Source of the DNA: an uncultured Verrucomicrobiales bacterium
Lineage (GTDB): Bacteria > Verrucomicrobiota > Verrucomicrobiia > Verrucomicrobiales > DEV007
Direction: 5' to 3'
DNA length: 64,000 nucleotides
Assembly (NCBI GenBank): GCA_937891465.1
Contig: CALAHF010000019.1
Span: 55,683 to 119,682, forward strand
Each line of letters opens with the position of its first letter. The stretch's first letter is position 1. The notes beneath the pieces are model-generated. The model was given only the letters and a program-made list of their open reading frames with translations, had not been told where the DNA came from and ran no database searches. Shown in pieces: positions 33,539-42,620 of the stretch. A program made the position numbers and the translations under genes.

Positions 33539-35704
33539 TTACTTCTTCCGCTTGCGGAGAAATGTCGGCACATCAAGATCTTCTCCATCAACAATCGTCG
33601 GATCGGTTTTTTCAAAACGACCTTTCGAGCCAGGATCCAACGGCAGCATTTCCTGCGAACCCGCCGATTCCACAACCGGCGGAGTCGCCTCCTGCTCTGC
33701 TGGAGGAGTTGGCGCCGCTGATTTTGCAGCAACCTTCTTCCGGACAATCCGCTTCTTTTCCGGCTGTACGGGCTGACCGCCCGTATCATCTGCCTTTGCA
33801 GACACACGCTGCGTGCCTGTCTCGCCTGGAACAATCCGAGTAAGGCGAATTTTTTGCGAATTATCTAAATTAGCGACAACCGAATCGGTCTCAGGGCTAT
33901 CCACCTCAATTAGAGATTCATCGTCACTCGCAAATGGGGTCAGAGGACGAGGAGCACGACGTGGCGGTGGAACCACTTGTTTCTTCGCAGGCGGTGAAAC
34001 CACTTGCTCAAGTTCTTCTTCCTGCTCCGGTTCTCCCGCACCAAACGCTTGTGCAATCGGATTGGTGACCAGTTGCATTGGAGCCTGAACAACAGGACGA
34101 CGCTGAATTTCCGGATCAACAACAGTCCTTGATTGAGACTGAATTTGAGGATTCAAGACCGAGGGAGCTTCCTCTTCAGCTACGACGTCTTCTTCTTCGA
34201 AATGCTCCTCTTCCGGCTCTACTGGAGACTCGTCTTCAAGAACTGGCGGAGCAGGTTCAGGTTCCGGCTCAATTTCTGGCGGGGCCACCGGTGCCTCTAC
34301 AACAGGAAGTGCAGGAGCTACAGGAACGGGTTCCGGCTCAGTTGCTGCAGCAACTGGCTCAGGTTCGGGTTCCGGCTCAGCCGCGACGACCGGTGGTTCA
34401 GGAGCTACAGGCTCTGGATCCGGATCGACAGGATCTGGCTCAGGAGCTGCCGCGACTGGTTCTGGCTCAGACTCTACTTCTGAAGCAACTTCTGCCTCAG
34501 GCTCCGAAGTTTCCTCCGGTGCACCGGCACTCCTGGAAACAGGAGGGGCTGCCGGTGCGAGTTCAGGCTTTTTTTCGACGGCCTCTGCTGCCGATACTGC
34601 CTCCGCTAAAGGGGATTGTGGAGCAGTCTGAGCTGCCGCTGCTGCGGTAGCAACTGATGACGGAACCGAAGAAATTCGCGCCGGAGGAGGCGAACCTCCA
34701 TCATCGTCACCGCCGTGCCCTCTGCGAGGTCCATTCAGCGATGAAATCACCGTTACTGAAAGTGCACTTCCAAGACGTTTATCAGTCCCGGTTCCAAAAA
34801 GAATCTGTGTTTTATCACCGATGTGCTTCGAAACTTCCTGCATCACCAGCTCAACTTCGAAAAGGGTCATTGAGTCTCCTCCCGACACCTGCACCATAAC
34901 ATTTCGTGCATTCTCCAACAATTTGCCTTTGTCCAAAAGCGGGCATTTCAACGCCTGCTCGATGGCTTCATGCGCCCGGCTGTCACCTTTAGCAACGCCA
35001 TATCCAAAAAGGCAGCGAGAGTCCTCTGCGTCGAGCGCGGACAACAAATCATCCATGCCGATACGGATGATACCAGGATCAGCCACGACATTCATTGTGG
35101 CGCGCACACTCTGACTGATAATCTTATCCGCCGCAGCAAAGGCCTCTGTCACACCATCTTTAGGCACGATCAGCTCGCCCATCCGGTCGTTATCAAACGT
35201 GATGACCGCATTTGCATAGCCTGAAATTGTATCCAGAGCTTCCAACGCCTGATCCATCCGACGCTTACCCTCGAAAGTGAATGGCAATGTGCAAAATACG
35301 ACGAGAAAAACACCCTCCTCTTTCGCGATCCGGCACACTTCAGGAGCAGCGCCAGAGCCGGTTCCACCGCCAAGACCGGCAGAAACAAAAACCATTTTGT
35401 AACCACGAACAGCATTGCGAATCTCGTCGACAGCCTCAAGCGCGGCTTGCTTACCAAGTTCAGGATCACCACCAGCGCCCATTCCTTTCAAAAGAGTCGC
35501 TCCAAGTTGGATCTTATTGCTGGAAACCGAAGTCGACAGGGCTCGCAAGTCAGTATTTAGCGTCAAGAGTTCAGCTTCTTCACTGCCTTCTAAAGCCATC
35601 CGGTCCAGGACGTTTGCTCCGGCACCGCCAACACCGATGACTTTAACTGAAAAGTCACCTCCGCTGCCGATTTCGGACTGGTCGTCTGTATTGTATTCAA
35701 TCAT
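33539..35704 (-). CDS. ftsZ: Cell division GTPase FtsZ with a very long acidic linker
   Basis: 721 aa, about twice the usual length. Residues about 15-325 are the tubulin-like GTPase: GVGGAGANVLDRM, the GGGTGSGAAP signature loop, FTFEGKRRMDQA and FDNDRMGELI. Residues about 330-705 are a low-complexity Pro/Glu/Val-rich linker with PEPEPV-like tandem units, then basic Lys-rich stretches. The last residues, DLDVPTFLRKRKK, are the conserved C-terminal peptide that binds FtsA. It polymerises into the division ring. It follows ftsA by 96 bp on the minus strand. The repetitive linker has strong codon periodicity, which gives long false frames on the other strand. Confidence 0.96.
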   Translation of the reverse strand: MIEYNTDDQSEIGSGGDFSVKVIGVGGAGANVLDRMALEGSEEAELLTLNTDLRALSTSVSSNKIQLGATLLKGMGAGGDPELGKQAALEAVDEIRNAVRGYKMVFVSAGLGGGTGSGAAPEVCRIAKEEGVFLVVFCTLPFTFEGKRRMDQALEALDTISGYANAVITFDNDRMGELIVPKDGVTEAFAAADKIISQSVRATMNVVADPGIIRIGMDDLLSALDAEDSRCLFGYGVAKGDSRAHEAIEQALKCPLLDKGKLLENARNVMVQVSGGDSMTLFEVELVMQEVSKHIGDKTQILFGTGTDKRLGSALSVTVISSLNGPRRGHGGDDDGGSPPPARISSVPSSVATAAAAAQTAPQSPLAEAVSAAEAVEKKPELAPAAPPVSRSAGAPEETSEPEAEVASEVESEPEPVAAAPEPDPVDPDPEPVAPEPPVVAAEPEPEPEPVAAATEPEPVPVAPALPVVEAPVAPPEIEPEPEPAPPVLEDESPVEPEEEHFEEEDVVAEEEAPSVLNPQIQSQSRTVVDPEIQRRPVVQAPMQLVTNPIAQAFGAGEPEQEEELEQVVSPPAKKQVVPPPRRAPRPLTPFASDDESLIEVDSPETDSVVANLDNSQKIRLTRIVPGETGTQRVSAKADDTGGQPVQPEKKRIVRKKVAAKSAAPTPPAEQEATPPVVESAGSQEMLPLDPGSKGRFEKTDPTIVDGEDLDVPTFLRKRKK

Positions 35705-35800
35705 GAGAATTTTTGCAAAAGGGGAGTCACTATGCTGCTTAGTATTTTGTTGTCAATTGGTCAGGATTCTTTGTTTTTTTTACAAAATCAAGAACATGAA

Positions 35801-37009
35801 TCACTTTCCGCCAAAAATTCTTCCAAAAAGGCCGCCGATGCCACCAGCTCGCGGTCGTTGTTCCTCAAGTAATTGAGCGTAACGAATCAAACCAACCGGA
35901 GTCGCGTATTGCGGATTTTCAAACAATGCAGCCGGCCCTGACATGGATGCCAACTCATTTCTTTGCACAGGAACTTCAAAAATTTCCTGCGCCAAATCAT
36001 CAATTCCTCGCATCAGACTCGTCCCGCCCGTCAGGTAAATTCCTTTCCCGAGACGTTCTAAAAGTCCTTCCGCATCCAAGTTTTCACGGACGTGCATGAA
36101 CAGTTCTTCCAGACGAGCCGCCATGATTTCACTAACCAATCGTTTTTCGATTTTCGAGCCCGCAAAATGGGAATCTGCTTCCAAATCAATCACATCACCT
36201 TCAGCTGAGTGATTCACATTGGCACTGCCATGCTCAACCTTGAGCCGTTCAGCCCGAGCTAACGGAATTTTCAGGACCATCGACAAATCATTCGTGATGT
36301 GATCGCCCCCGACGCCGATGCAGCCCGAAGCCACCACAGCACCTTCCGAATAACAAACGTAATCAGTTGTTCCGCCGCCAATATCAATGAGCAAAGCTCC
36401 CTGTTGCTTGGCTTCGCGATTTAAAACAACCTGAGAAGCCGCAATCGGTCCGAAAACGATGTCCTCAACCTCCAACGGCACTTCACGAACGCAGCGAATC
36501 GCATTTTGAATTCGTGTCTTCACACCGTGAATAATGTGATAATCCGCCTCCAACGTCTGCCCGAGCATTCCCACCGGATTCAGGACCTTCTCCTGACCAT
36601 CAACATAATAATGCTGAATGATCGAATGAATGTAAGCATTCTCTTTTGGCAAAGAAACATCGCGGGCGATTTCCTTCACCTCTTCCAAATCTTCCTCGGT
36701 GATCTCCGTCTGATCATCCGCCACCCGGATGGTGCCCCGGTTATTCAAGCCCTCGATATGCGCACCCGTCACCGCGAGGAACACATTTTTCACCATCACA
36801 TCGCTGCGATCTTCCGCCTTTACCAGAGCATCATGAAGACAAGTCTGCGCCGTTTCCGCATCGACGATCTCACCTTTTCGCACGCCAGCCGACGGATGAT
36901 GCCCCACGCCGAGAATTTTGATGGCACCGTCACTGCGCACCTCCCCGACGACAACACAGATTTTTGATGTGCCGATTTCGAGACCAACGTAGATAGAGGA
37001 GCGAGCCAT
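35801..37009 (-). CDS. ftsA: Cell division protein FtsA
   Basis: 402 aa, normal length. Actin-like ATPase motifs: VGLEIGTSKICVVVGEV (phosphate 1), ALLIDIGGGTTDYVCY (phosphate 2) and GIYLTGGTSLMRGID (adenosine), with the extra 1C subdomain around residues 85-165. The C-terminus GGLFGRIFGGK is a short amphipathic helix suited to membrane attachment. It tethers FtsZ to the membrane. It lies between ftsQ (112-bp gap) and ftsZ, as in other dcw clusters. Confidence 0.95.
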   Translation of the reverse strand: MARSSIYVGLEIGTSKICVVVGEVRSDGAIKILGVGHHPSAGVRKGEIVDAETAQTCLHDALVKAEDRSDVMVKNVFLAVTGAHIEGLNNRGTIRVADDQTEITEEDLEEVKEIARDVSLPKENAYIHSIIQHYYVDGQEKVLNPVGMLGQTLEADYHIIHGVKTRIQNAIRCVREVPLEVEDIVFGPIAASQVVLNREAKQQGALLIDIGGGTTDYVCYSEGAVVASGCIGVGGDHITNDLSMVLKIPLARAERLKVEHGSANVNHSAEGDVIDLEADSHFAGSKIEKRLVSEIMAARLEELFMHVRENLDAEGLLERLGKGIYLTGGTSLMRGIDDLAQEIFEVPVQRNELASMSGPAALFENPQYATPVGLIRYAQLLEEQRPRAGGIGGLFGRIFGGK

Positions 37010-37121
37010 TAACGGGGGAAGTGAGACTGTTAGTTTTGTAAAATTAGCGCAATATCCGCAGTTAGGTAAGCATTTCTGTGATTTTTGGAATAATTAATTG
37101 GTAATCTTCAAAAAAGATTCA

Positions 37122-38192
37122 TCAACCGCCATTTAAAATTGATTTCAACTGCTTTGTTCTCCCCCGCTCTTCCGGTGAAATCGGAGTCGCCCGAATCGGG
37201 TTCGCAGCAGTTCCTTCTGGCGCCATTTCAGACGAATTTCCGCCATTCATCTGGCGCAACAGCTCAGGATCCGGCGGATTGAAAAATGTTACCGGAATAT
37301 TCCGGGCCACCAACACATTCACCGTCGCCAGCTCGCGGCCAACCGATTCCGAATGCGAAGTAATTTGCTGCAAGTCCGCCAGCCCACGATCAACTTCACG
37401 GATTCCGAACGTGACTTCCATGCCATTGTTATAAACCGCTTGCAGCGACCACGGGTTCTCCAGCTTCACCAGATGAATCTCCAGCCCCATCCCCTCAAAC
37501 ATCGCCGCACTCTTTTCCAGCAGATCAATCGCTGCCGCCACTTGGCGCGATTCGATCACCGTGTTTTCCGCCGGCTTCGAAATATCATTCGTCCCGATTA
37601 CTGGAAGGCTCATGAAACGCTTCAGCAAATGCTGGCAGCGGAAAACCCGCCCTTCGTTATCCAAAAGAAAACCCGTCGCTGAATTGCGCGGCGGAATGTC
37701 GTGACGTGGACTGGCCAGCCATGCGATCGGCTGCCGCTCTTCAACCACAATTTCCAAACGATCCGGTAACTCGCGGCTCACCTTTGCTTTTGTCACCATT
37801 GGCAAATTCGAAATCCGGTTTTGAACCTCCACCAGATCGATCTCCATCAAATTCATTCCCAGCTCAATGCGAGCAGCTGTCACGATATTCGATTCCGTCA
37901 ACGCCCCGCCCGTGATCACCGAGAGGCGGTTCAATTTGAATTCCGAATTCTCAAAGAAAATCTGATCGTAAACCCACTTCACCGAAACACCGACCCCTGC
38001 AAACCCGACAATCATCGCCGTCACTTTAGCAATACTCGCCCACCGCATCGACGAACGTTTCCGCCGCGCCTTCCGCGAATTCACCTTCACATCAAGCTGA
38101 TGCATCCCGATTCGTTGCCGACGCGGACGAATCCGGCGGTTCCTAATCGACTTCAGCCATCCTAAAAGCATCCCCCCTTTTTTCTTTTGCAT
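37122..38192 (-). CDS. ftsQ: Cell division protein FtsQ
   Basis: 356 aa. The cytoplasmic tail is strongly basic (residues 1-48), then there is one membrane helix at about 50-75, a POTRA domain (FKLNRLSVITGGALTESNIV, LPMVTKAKVSRELPDRLEIV, EERQPIAWL), and the FtsQ beta domain with LDNEGRVFRC. The C-terminal ~50 residues are disordered. It links the FtsA/FtsZ ring to the FtsB/FtsL complex in the periplasm. The gap to ddl upstream is 167 bp and contains two repeat elements, which is unusual for this cluster. Confidence 0.9.
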   Translation of the reverse strand: MQKKKGGMLLGWLKSIRNRRIRPRRQRIGMHQLDVKVNSRKARRKRSSMRWASIAKVTAMIVGFAGVGVSVKWVYDQIFFENSEFKLNRLSVITGGALTESNIVTAARIELGMNLMEIDLVEVQNRISNLPMVTKAKVSRELPDRLEIVVEERQPIAWLASPRHDIPPRNSATGFLLDNEGRVFRCQHLLKRFMSLPVIGTNDISKPAENTVIESRQVAAAIDLLEKSAAMFEGMGLEIHLVKLENPWSLQAVYNNGMEVTFGIREVDRGLADLQQITSHSESVGRELATVNVLVARNIPVTFFNPPDPELLRQMNGGNSSEMAPEGTAANPIRATPISPEERGRTKQLKSILNGG

Positions 38193-38256
38193 TTGTGGAA
38201 ATTACACTAATCCTTAGTAATCTTCAAATATAATCCACTAACAATAACGCCCCCAC

Positions 38257-38295
38257 CAAGGAGCATCGTTTTTCCAAGCGCCGACGGAGCCTCCA
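38257..38295. repeat. Half copy of palindromic stem-loop family 2
   Basis: CCAAGGAGCATCGTTTTTCC and AAGCGCCGACG match the left arm of the element at 19865-19893 with a few substitutions; the right arm is missing or much shortened. Confidence 0.6.
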
Positions 38296-38303
38296 GCCAT
38301 TTT

Positions 38304-38351
38304 TATGAACCAACAGGGTCTGTTCGATGAACCAATAGGGTACGTTCGTAA
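38304..38351. repeat. Dispersed 50-bp repeat, copy 8
   Basis: GAACCAACAGGGTCTGTTCG then ATGAACCAATAGGGTACGTTCG. Both halves are in direct orientation and each is bounded by GAAC and GTTC. It lies between ddl and ftsQ. Confidence 0.85.
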
Positions 38352-38359
38352 AATCCCAA

Positions 38360-39286
38360 TTACGCCAACGAATCCTCGATGATACGCAAGCACAATGCTT
38401 CGTAGTCCATTCCCGCAGCACCGGCAGATTTTGGCAACAGCGAACTCTCCGTCATTCCCGGGATCGTATTCACTTCCAATACGAAAAACGCGCCGTCTAC
38501 TTCGCGAAGCAACAAATCGACCCGTGAATATACTTCGATACCGAGCGCGTTGTGGGCTTTCAAAGATTCCGCCAATACAGCCTCAGTAACGTCTTTGGGC
38601 AAATCTGCAGGGCAAAAATAATCCGTTCCGCCATCACCGGTCATCCACGGATACTTGTTTTTCATATCGTAGAATCCAGAACGCGGCTGGATATGAATGA
38701 TCGGCGTCGCCTTTCCGCCAACCACACCAACGGTCAGCTCTTTTCCCGAAATCAGCTCTTCAACGAGGACATCATCCGAAAACTTTCCTGCATCTGCGAT
38801 CGCCGCTGTCCATTCTTCAGCCGTGTGAACGAGATGAACGCCAACACTTGATCCCTCGCGCGGCGGCTTGGCGACGCAGGGCAAAAACGGAGCTTCTGGC
38901 GTTGATTTTGCGTCCACCACTTGCCAACGCGGTGTGGCGACCCCTTTTTCTTCGAACCGCTTTTTGCTCTCGATTTTATCGAAAGCCAGCTTCGAACTGG
39001 CTGCCCGAGCACCCGTGTATTTCACGCCTCGTTCCTCCAATTCCGCCTGCAGCGTTCCATCTTCGCCGTATGTGCCATGAATTACGTTGAATGCCAGATC
39101 GATTCCCTCCGGCAATTCAAATCCAGCTTCTTTCACATCGACCAGAATAACTTTGCTGACATTTCCTTCGAGTGCACTGACCACTCCTTTTGCCGAAGCC
39201 AATGAAACATCGCGTTCCGATCCCGGACCTCCGGCCAAAACTGCGACAGTCAATTCTTTGAAATTTACAGATGCGTTGTTGCTCAT
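38360..39286 (-). CDS. ddl: D-alanine--D-alanine ligase
   Basis: 308 aa, typical of DdlB. Motifs: VAVLAGGPGSERDVSLASAK at the N-terminus, HGTYGEDGTLQAELE, GSSVGVHLV in the ATP-grasp loop, and VLEVNTIPGMTESSLLPKSA with the Mg-binding Glu/Asn and the substrate-contacting SLLPK. It makes the D-Ala-D-Ala dipeptide for peptidoglycan. It is the first gene of the ddl-ftsQ-ftsA-ftsZ unit; murC and murB, often just upstream, are not here. Confidence 0.95.
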   Translation of the reverse strand: MSNNASVNFKELTVAVLAGGPGSERDVSLASAKGVVSALEGNVSKVILVDVKEAGFELPEGIDLAFNVIHGTYGEDGTLQAELEERGVKYTGARAASSKLAFDKIESKKRFEEKGVATPRWQVVDAKSTPEAPFLPCVAKPPREGSSVGVHLVHTAEEWTAAIADAGKFSDDVLVEELISGKELTVGVVGGKATPIIHIQPRSGFYDMKNKYPWMTGDGGTDYFCPADLPKDVTEAVLAESLKAHNALGIEVYSRVDLLLREVDGAFFVLEVNTIPGMTESSLLPKSAGAAGMDYEALCLRIIEDSLA

Positions 39287-39594
39287 ACTTTTTATCTAAC
39301 GCGCAAAAAACACCCCTCATTTCAGAATGAAAGCGAAAAGTGGTGGGGAAGAGCGAAGGGGTCAGGGGTCAGGGGTCAGGGAAGGCTGAATCCTAATCAT
39401 CGGATTTAAACTTCTAAATTTACCTTTTGAAATTAAGAAACACAGCGCTCCCATTGCTCCATTCAGTATTTTCCTCCTAAAAATTTGTATGTCCCAAATT
39501 CAGCGTTTCATTTTCAGTTCTATTGCTACCATTCACTCATCGCATCTACCTCAGTCCTGAATCCCAAATCCTGATCCCCGACCCCTTCAAGAAA
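39287..39594. other. Intergenic region upstream of the class IV aminotransferase
   Basis: About 308 bp between divergent genes. It contains a 7-bp tandem repeat (39357-39381) and a CCTGAATCC/CCTGATCCCCGA repeat (39553-39585) immediately before the start codon. No clear promoter boxes were identified. Confidence 0.5.
39357..39381. repeat. Short tandem repeat, 7-bp unit
   Basis: Unit GGGGTCA repeated three times plus a partial unit. It belongs to the same G-rich ATCAGG/TCAGGG sequence family seen at 46275-46382 and at the right end of the window. Confidence 0.75.
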
Positions 39595-40533
39595 ATGCCC
39601 AGCACTCCAACCGATCACGAAATTCCAGCCGCTGTTTTGCCGGATCCACGAAATCATGACATTCAAACCTGGGTCGGCGATCGACTTTGGCCGCGCGATG
39701 AAGCCCGCGTTTCGGTTTTTGATTCAGTCGTTCAAGGCGGTGACGCCGTTTGGGAAGGTTTGAGAATTTATAATGGCCGAATTTTCGCGCTCGATCATCA
39801 CCTCGACCGCATGATGGCGAGTGCCAAAGCACTCGCCTTCGAAAACATTCCGACGCGGGAAACCATTAAACAGGCCATTTTCAAAACCCTCGAAGCAAAC
39901 GGAATGCGCGACGAATCCCACATCCGGCTCACCCTGACACGCGGGAAAAAAGTGACGTCCGGCATGTCGCCGACCAACAATCAATACGGCTGTACCCTCA
40001 TCGTTTTGGCGGAATGGAAATTGCCGGTTTACGACAACGAAGCTGGCATCCGGCTAATCACGTCAGTCATTCGGCGGAACAGCCCGGCGTTTCTCGATTC
40101 AAAAATCCACCACAACAATTTGCTGAACAATATCCTCGCGAAAATTCAGTCCAACCTAGCTGGCTGCGATGACGCGCTCATGCTCGACGACAATGGGTTT
40201 GTTGCTGAAACGAACGCGACCAACGTTTTCATGGTAAAAGGAGGAACGCTGATCACTCCAACCGGAGACGCCTGCCTGCCGGGGATCACGCGAAAGCTCG
40301 TCATCGAAATTTGTGAAGCTCACGACATTCCCTGCATCGAACGCAACGTTTCGCTCGTCGAATTTCACACCGCCGACGAATGTTTCACTACCGGAACGAT
40401 GGGCGAGCTCAGTCCCGTAACCGAGATCGACGGTCGAACCATCGGCGACGGATCAGTCGGTCCCATGACACATCGACTGCAAGGGCTCTACCACGCAAAA
40501 ACAGCGCTGGAGGGAGAACCCCTGCAGTTTTAA
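39595..40533 (+). CDS. Class IV (branched-chain-like) aminotransferase
   Basis: 312 aa from ATG 39595; the 24 codons before it are repeat-derived and were rejected. Fold-type IV PLP enzyme: DSVVQGGDAVWEGLRIYNGR, the catalytic Lys in DSKIHHNNLLNNILAK, VAETNATNVF, the phosphate-binding LPGITRKLV and ECFTTGTMGELSPV. It probably transfers amino groups between branched-chain or D-amino acids and 2-oxoglutarate; IlvE and Dat subtypes cannot be separated by eye. It is convergent with the DUF4190 gene, 11 bp apart. Confidence 0.88.
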   Translation: MPSTPTDHEIPAAVLPDPRNHDIQTWVGDRLWPRDEARVSVFDSVVQGGDAVWEGLRIYNGRIFALDHHLDRMMASAKALAFENIPTRETIKQAIFKTLEANGMRDESHIRLTLTRGKKVTSGMSPTNNQYGCTLIVLAEWKLPVYDNEAGIRLITSVIRRNSPAFLDSKIHHNNLLNNILAKIQSNLAGCDDALMLDDNGFVAETNATNVFMVKGGTLITPTGDACLPGITRKLVIEICEAHDIPCIERNVSLVEFHTADECFTTGTMGELSPVTEIDGRTIGDGSVGPMTHRLQGLYHAKTALEGEPLQF

Positions 40534-40544
40534 AAAGGCAGGCG

Positions 40545-41189
40545 TTATTCGAATTTCTCGACAGTGCCGACAAGTTCTGCGGGGCTCAAAGCTTGGACGC
40601 GACCATCGACAAATCCAACCACTCGCTTTCCTGCAAAAAACGCTTTCGGAGAAAGCAAAATAGGCTCGTCTGCCGGGCTCACCGATTTGAAACCTGCGCG
40701 ATAGAGAAACATCTCCCCTTTGGTGCCACTAGCTCGGTGAGAATGCATCACCAGATCATTATCGATGTAACCCTCATCCAATAAATCGGTCAGCTTCTCA
40801 GGAAAGTCGCCGTCAAAATCAGCTGCATAGACATTGATGCCTAAAAGCGTTTGCCTCATATTGTTGATCTCCTTAGATTCCGCGGCCCGTTCCTGAACCC
40901 CAATCACACCCGGGAGGACAACGGCAGTAACCATCGAGACGGGTATGAGTCCCGCAATGACTCCAACACATCCACAGATCAAACCCGCAAGCGATAGTCC
41001 CTTCCCACCAACATTTGCAGGATCAGCATCCGCTTTTTTCATCCCCATCACCCCGAGGATAATCGCCGGGATTGATCCCAAAATCCAAAGACAAGTGATC
41101 GACAAAATTCCCAACACGAGCGACCAAACGGCTGCGCCTGATGCTTTGGGACGAGGGATTACTTGACCGGAATAGACGGGCTCATTCAT
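40545..41189 (-). CDS. DUF4190 membrane protein with pilin-like C-terminal part
   Basis: 214 aa. Two membrane helices (AVWSLVLGILSITCLWILGS and a Gly-rich LSLAGLICGCVGVIAGLIP) frame the GMKKADADP loop typical of DUF4190. The C-terminal ~110 residues (KEINNMRQTLLGINVYAADF, DGDFPEKLTDLLDEGYI) look like the soluble part of type II secretion pseudopilins common in Verrucomicrobia. It overlaps the SRPBCC gene by 4 bp, so the two are co-translated. The function is unknown. Confidence 0.75.
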   Translation of the reverse strand: MNEPVYSGQVIPRPKASGAAVWSLVLGILSITCLWILGSIPAIILGVMGMKKADADPANVGGKGLSLAGLICGCVGVIAGLIPVSMVTAVVLPGVIGVQERAAESKEINNMRQTLLGINVYAADFDGDFPEKLTDLLDEGYIDNDLVMHSHRASGTKGEMFLYRAGFKSVSPADEPILLSPKAFFAGKRVVGFVDGRVQALSPAELVGTVEKFE

Positions 41190-41896
41190 ATTCGCGAGAA
41201 TACGAATCCCCCTTCAGGTTGGCAAGGCTGGATTTCTAAGCCCCTGCGATTCGATGAACGTCCTGCAGTCGCTGTTTTCGCCTGGCGCCGTGTGACTTCC
41301 TGACGAACTTCACGGAGCGCTTCCGGAAGGCTGTTTTTCAGGGAATTTTTCACCATGAAATTTGGCACCGCAAACCCGGGCTTCAGCCCCAGTTTGTATA
41401 CCACCAAGGTTTTGTTTCCGCCATCAATTGGAAACAATTTCCAATATCCATCGATCGCTTTCAAATCTCCGCTGTGCCGCGAAAACGTCATCGAATGAGG
41501 AGCTTCATCGACGTTCTTGATCACGTAGGTCACTTTCTTCAAAGCACCAATTTTGATCGTTTGCTCAATCAGGGCATACTCATCAGTCTCTTCGATCACC
41601 GTCACCTTTTGAAGATTTTTTACGTAATCCTCGGCTCCCTTTTTATCGGCAATTACATCCCAAACAGCCTGCATTGGAAAATCAACGACGACAGCCACCG
41701 TTGCTGCGTGATCATCATCTTTTCCCCCTTTGCCCATTTCATTTTTTAAAATAATGACCTTCTCATCGTTCAGCTTTTTCCACTGCGATGCTTCGGGAAC
41801 CCAATCGGTTACCTGGGATTGAGCACTCACAATTGATAGGCTTGCAAAGAGAAGTGAAAGCGTCAGGAAAGCTGACGAAAAAAGGAGTTTAAACAT
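41186..41896 (-). CDS. Exported SRPBCC/START-like protein
   Basis: 236 aa with a signal peptide (SSAFLTLSLLFASLSIVSAQ). The body reads as a helix-grip fold: VAVVVDFPMQAVWDVIADKK, LQKVTVIEETDEYALIEQT, MTFSRHSGDLKAIDGYWKL and TLVVYKLGLKPGFAVPNFMV, which resembles polyketide-cyclase/coenzyme Q-binding Coq10 families. It may bind a lipid or hydrophobic ligand in the periplasm. It is coupled to the downstream DUF4190 gene. Confidence 0.75.
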   Translation of the reverse strand: MFKLLFSSAFLTLSLLFASLSIVSAQSQVTDWVPEASQWKKLNDEKVIILKNEMGKGGKDDDHAATVAVVVDFPMQAVWDVIADKKGAEDYVKNLQKVTVIEETDEYALIEQTIKIGALKKVTYVIKNVDEAPHSMTFSRHSGDLKAIDGYWKLFPIDGGNKTLVVYKLGLKPGFAVPNFMVKNSLKNSLPEALREVRQEVTRRQAKTATAGRSSNRRGLEIQPCQPEGGFVFSRI

Positions 41897-42026
41897 TTGG
41901 GGGGAGGAACGGGGGTTTGAGAAATGATTCCAACGACGAAATCGTCAGATTCGGTTGCCACTCCAATAGACGTCACCTGATTCCAATTATTAGAATTATT
42001 TTTGAAAACCTTATAAAGAGATAAAC

Positions 42027-42078
42027 TCCACGATCCGAAGCTATCGGATCGTTCAACCAACCCCATTGATTCGTGAAA
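42027..42078. repeat. Dispersed 50-bp repeat, copy 9
   Basis: CACGATCCGAAGCTATCGGATCG then TTCAACCAACCCCATTGATTCG. The first half has diverged into a short ATCCGAAG/CTATCGGAT hairpin. Confidence 0.7.
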
Positions 42079-42271
42079 CTCGATCGAACGCAAATTTACG
42101 AATTTTCTATAATTAACAGCAATTCAGATGATCTACGCAAAGCCGTAACATACCTTATCTGTAAAACGGTCATGAATCACCTGTGGGTGGGCGTTCCGGC
42201 GGCTTATAAAAGCCTCTCACCCCACTATCTTAACAAATGCGGCCTCCAGACATCCCTTCCTCGCTCATTTT

Positions 42272-42481
42272 TCAATTCAGTGAAAATCTCGCGATCAGTG
42301 TCCCCTGAATTGATCTTTCAACGCAAAACTCGACGCATGTCATCGGGGCTCCACAGGTGTCGAAGGATGTCGATTTTTCACTAATTTGCTTCGGTCTTTC
42401 ATCCTCCTTTTTGACCTCGGAAAAACCGGATATGCTTCCGACCAGCCAAGCCGTAATCACGAAAATGCGGAGTATTTTCAT
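42272..42481 (-). CDS. Possible small exported protein (uncertain)
   Basis: 69 codons from ATG 42481. The start resembles a signal peptide (MKILRIFVITAWLVGSISGF), followed by a charged, Cys-containing tail with no recognised family. There is no clear ribosome site. It may be a real small protein, a remnant or a chance frame. Confidence 0.25.
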   Translation of the reverse strand: MKILRIFVITAWLVGSISGFSEVKKEDERPKQISEKSTSFDTCGAPMTCVEFCVERSIQGTLIARFSLN

Positions 42482-42620
42482 GGGTCGGACGTAGCCGAAA
42501 ACCAAACCTCTTAGAAGCTTCTTCCGCCAGATGGAAATGGCGAGATTTCACCGCTCGTTTTGGAAAACCCCTCGAAAACGCCCTCGACTTCGCCCCCTTG
42601 TCGAACCAACGTGCCGACGC

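Larger units (their letters stand above)
41897..42620. other. Long intergenic region upstream of the MFS gene
   Basis: About 720 bp with one repeat copy (42027-42078) and one weak minus-strand frame (42272-42481). The stretch 42080-42270 shows nothing recognisable. Confidence 0.45.

Noticed and set aside
34078..34650. Plus-strand frame of 190 codons rich in Gln, Leu and Pro opposite ftsZ
   Set aside because: It is the complement of the repetitive Pro/Glu-coding FtsZ linker, whose codon periodicity opens false frames.
39523..39594. Longer N-terminus for the class IV aminotransferase
   Set aside because: The 24 extra codons are made of the CCTGAATCC/CCTGATCC repeat, whereas the protein from 39595 has the normal family length.
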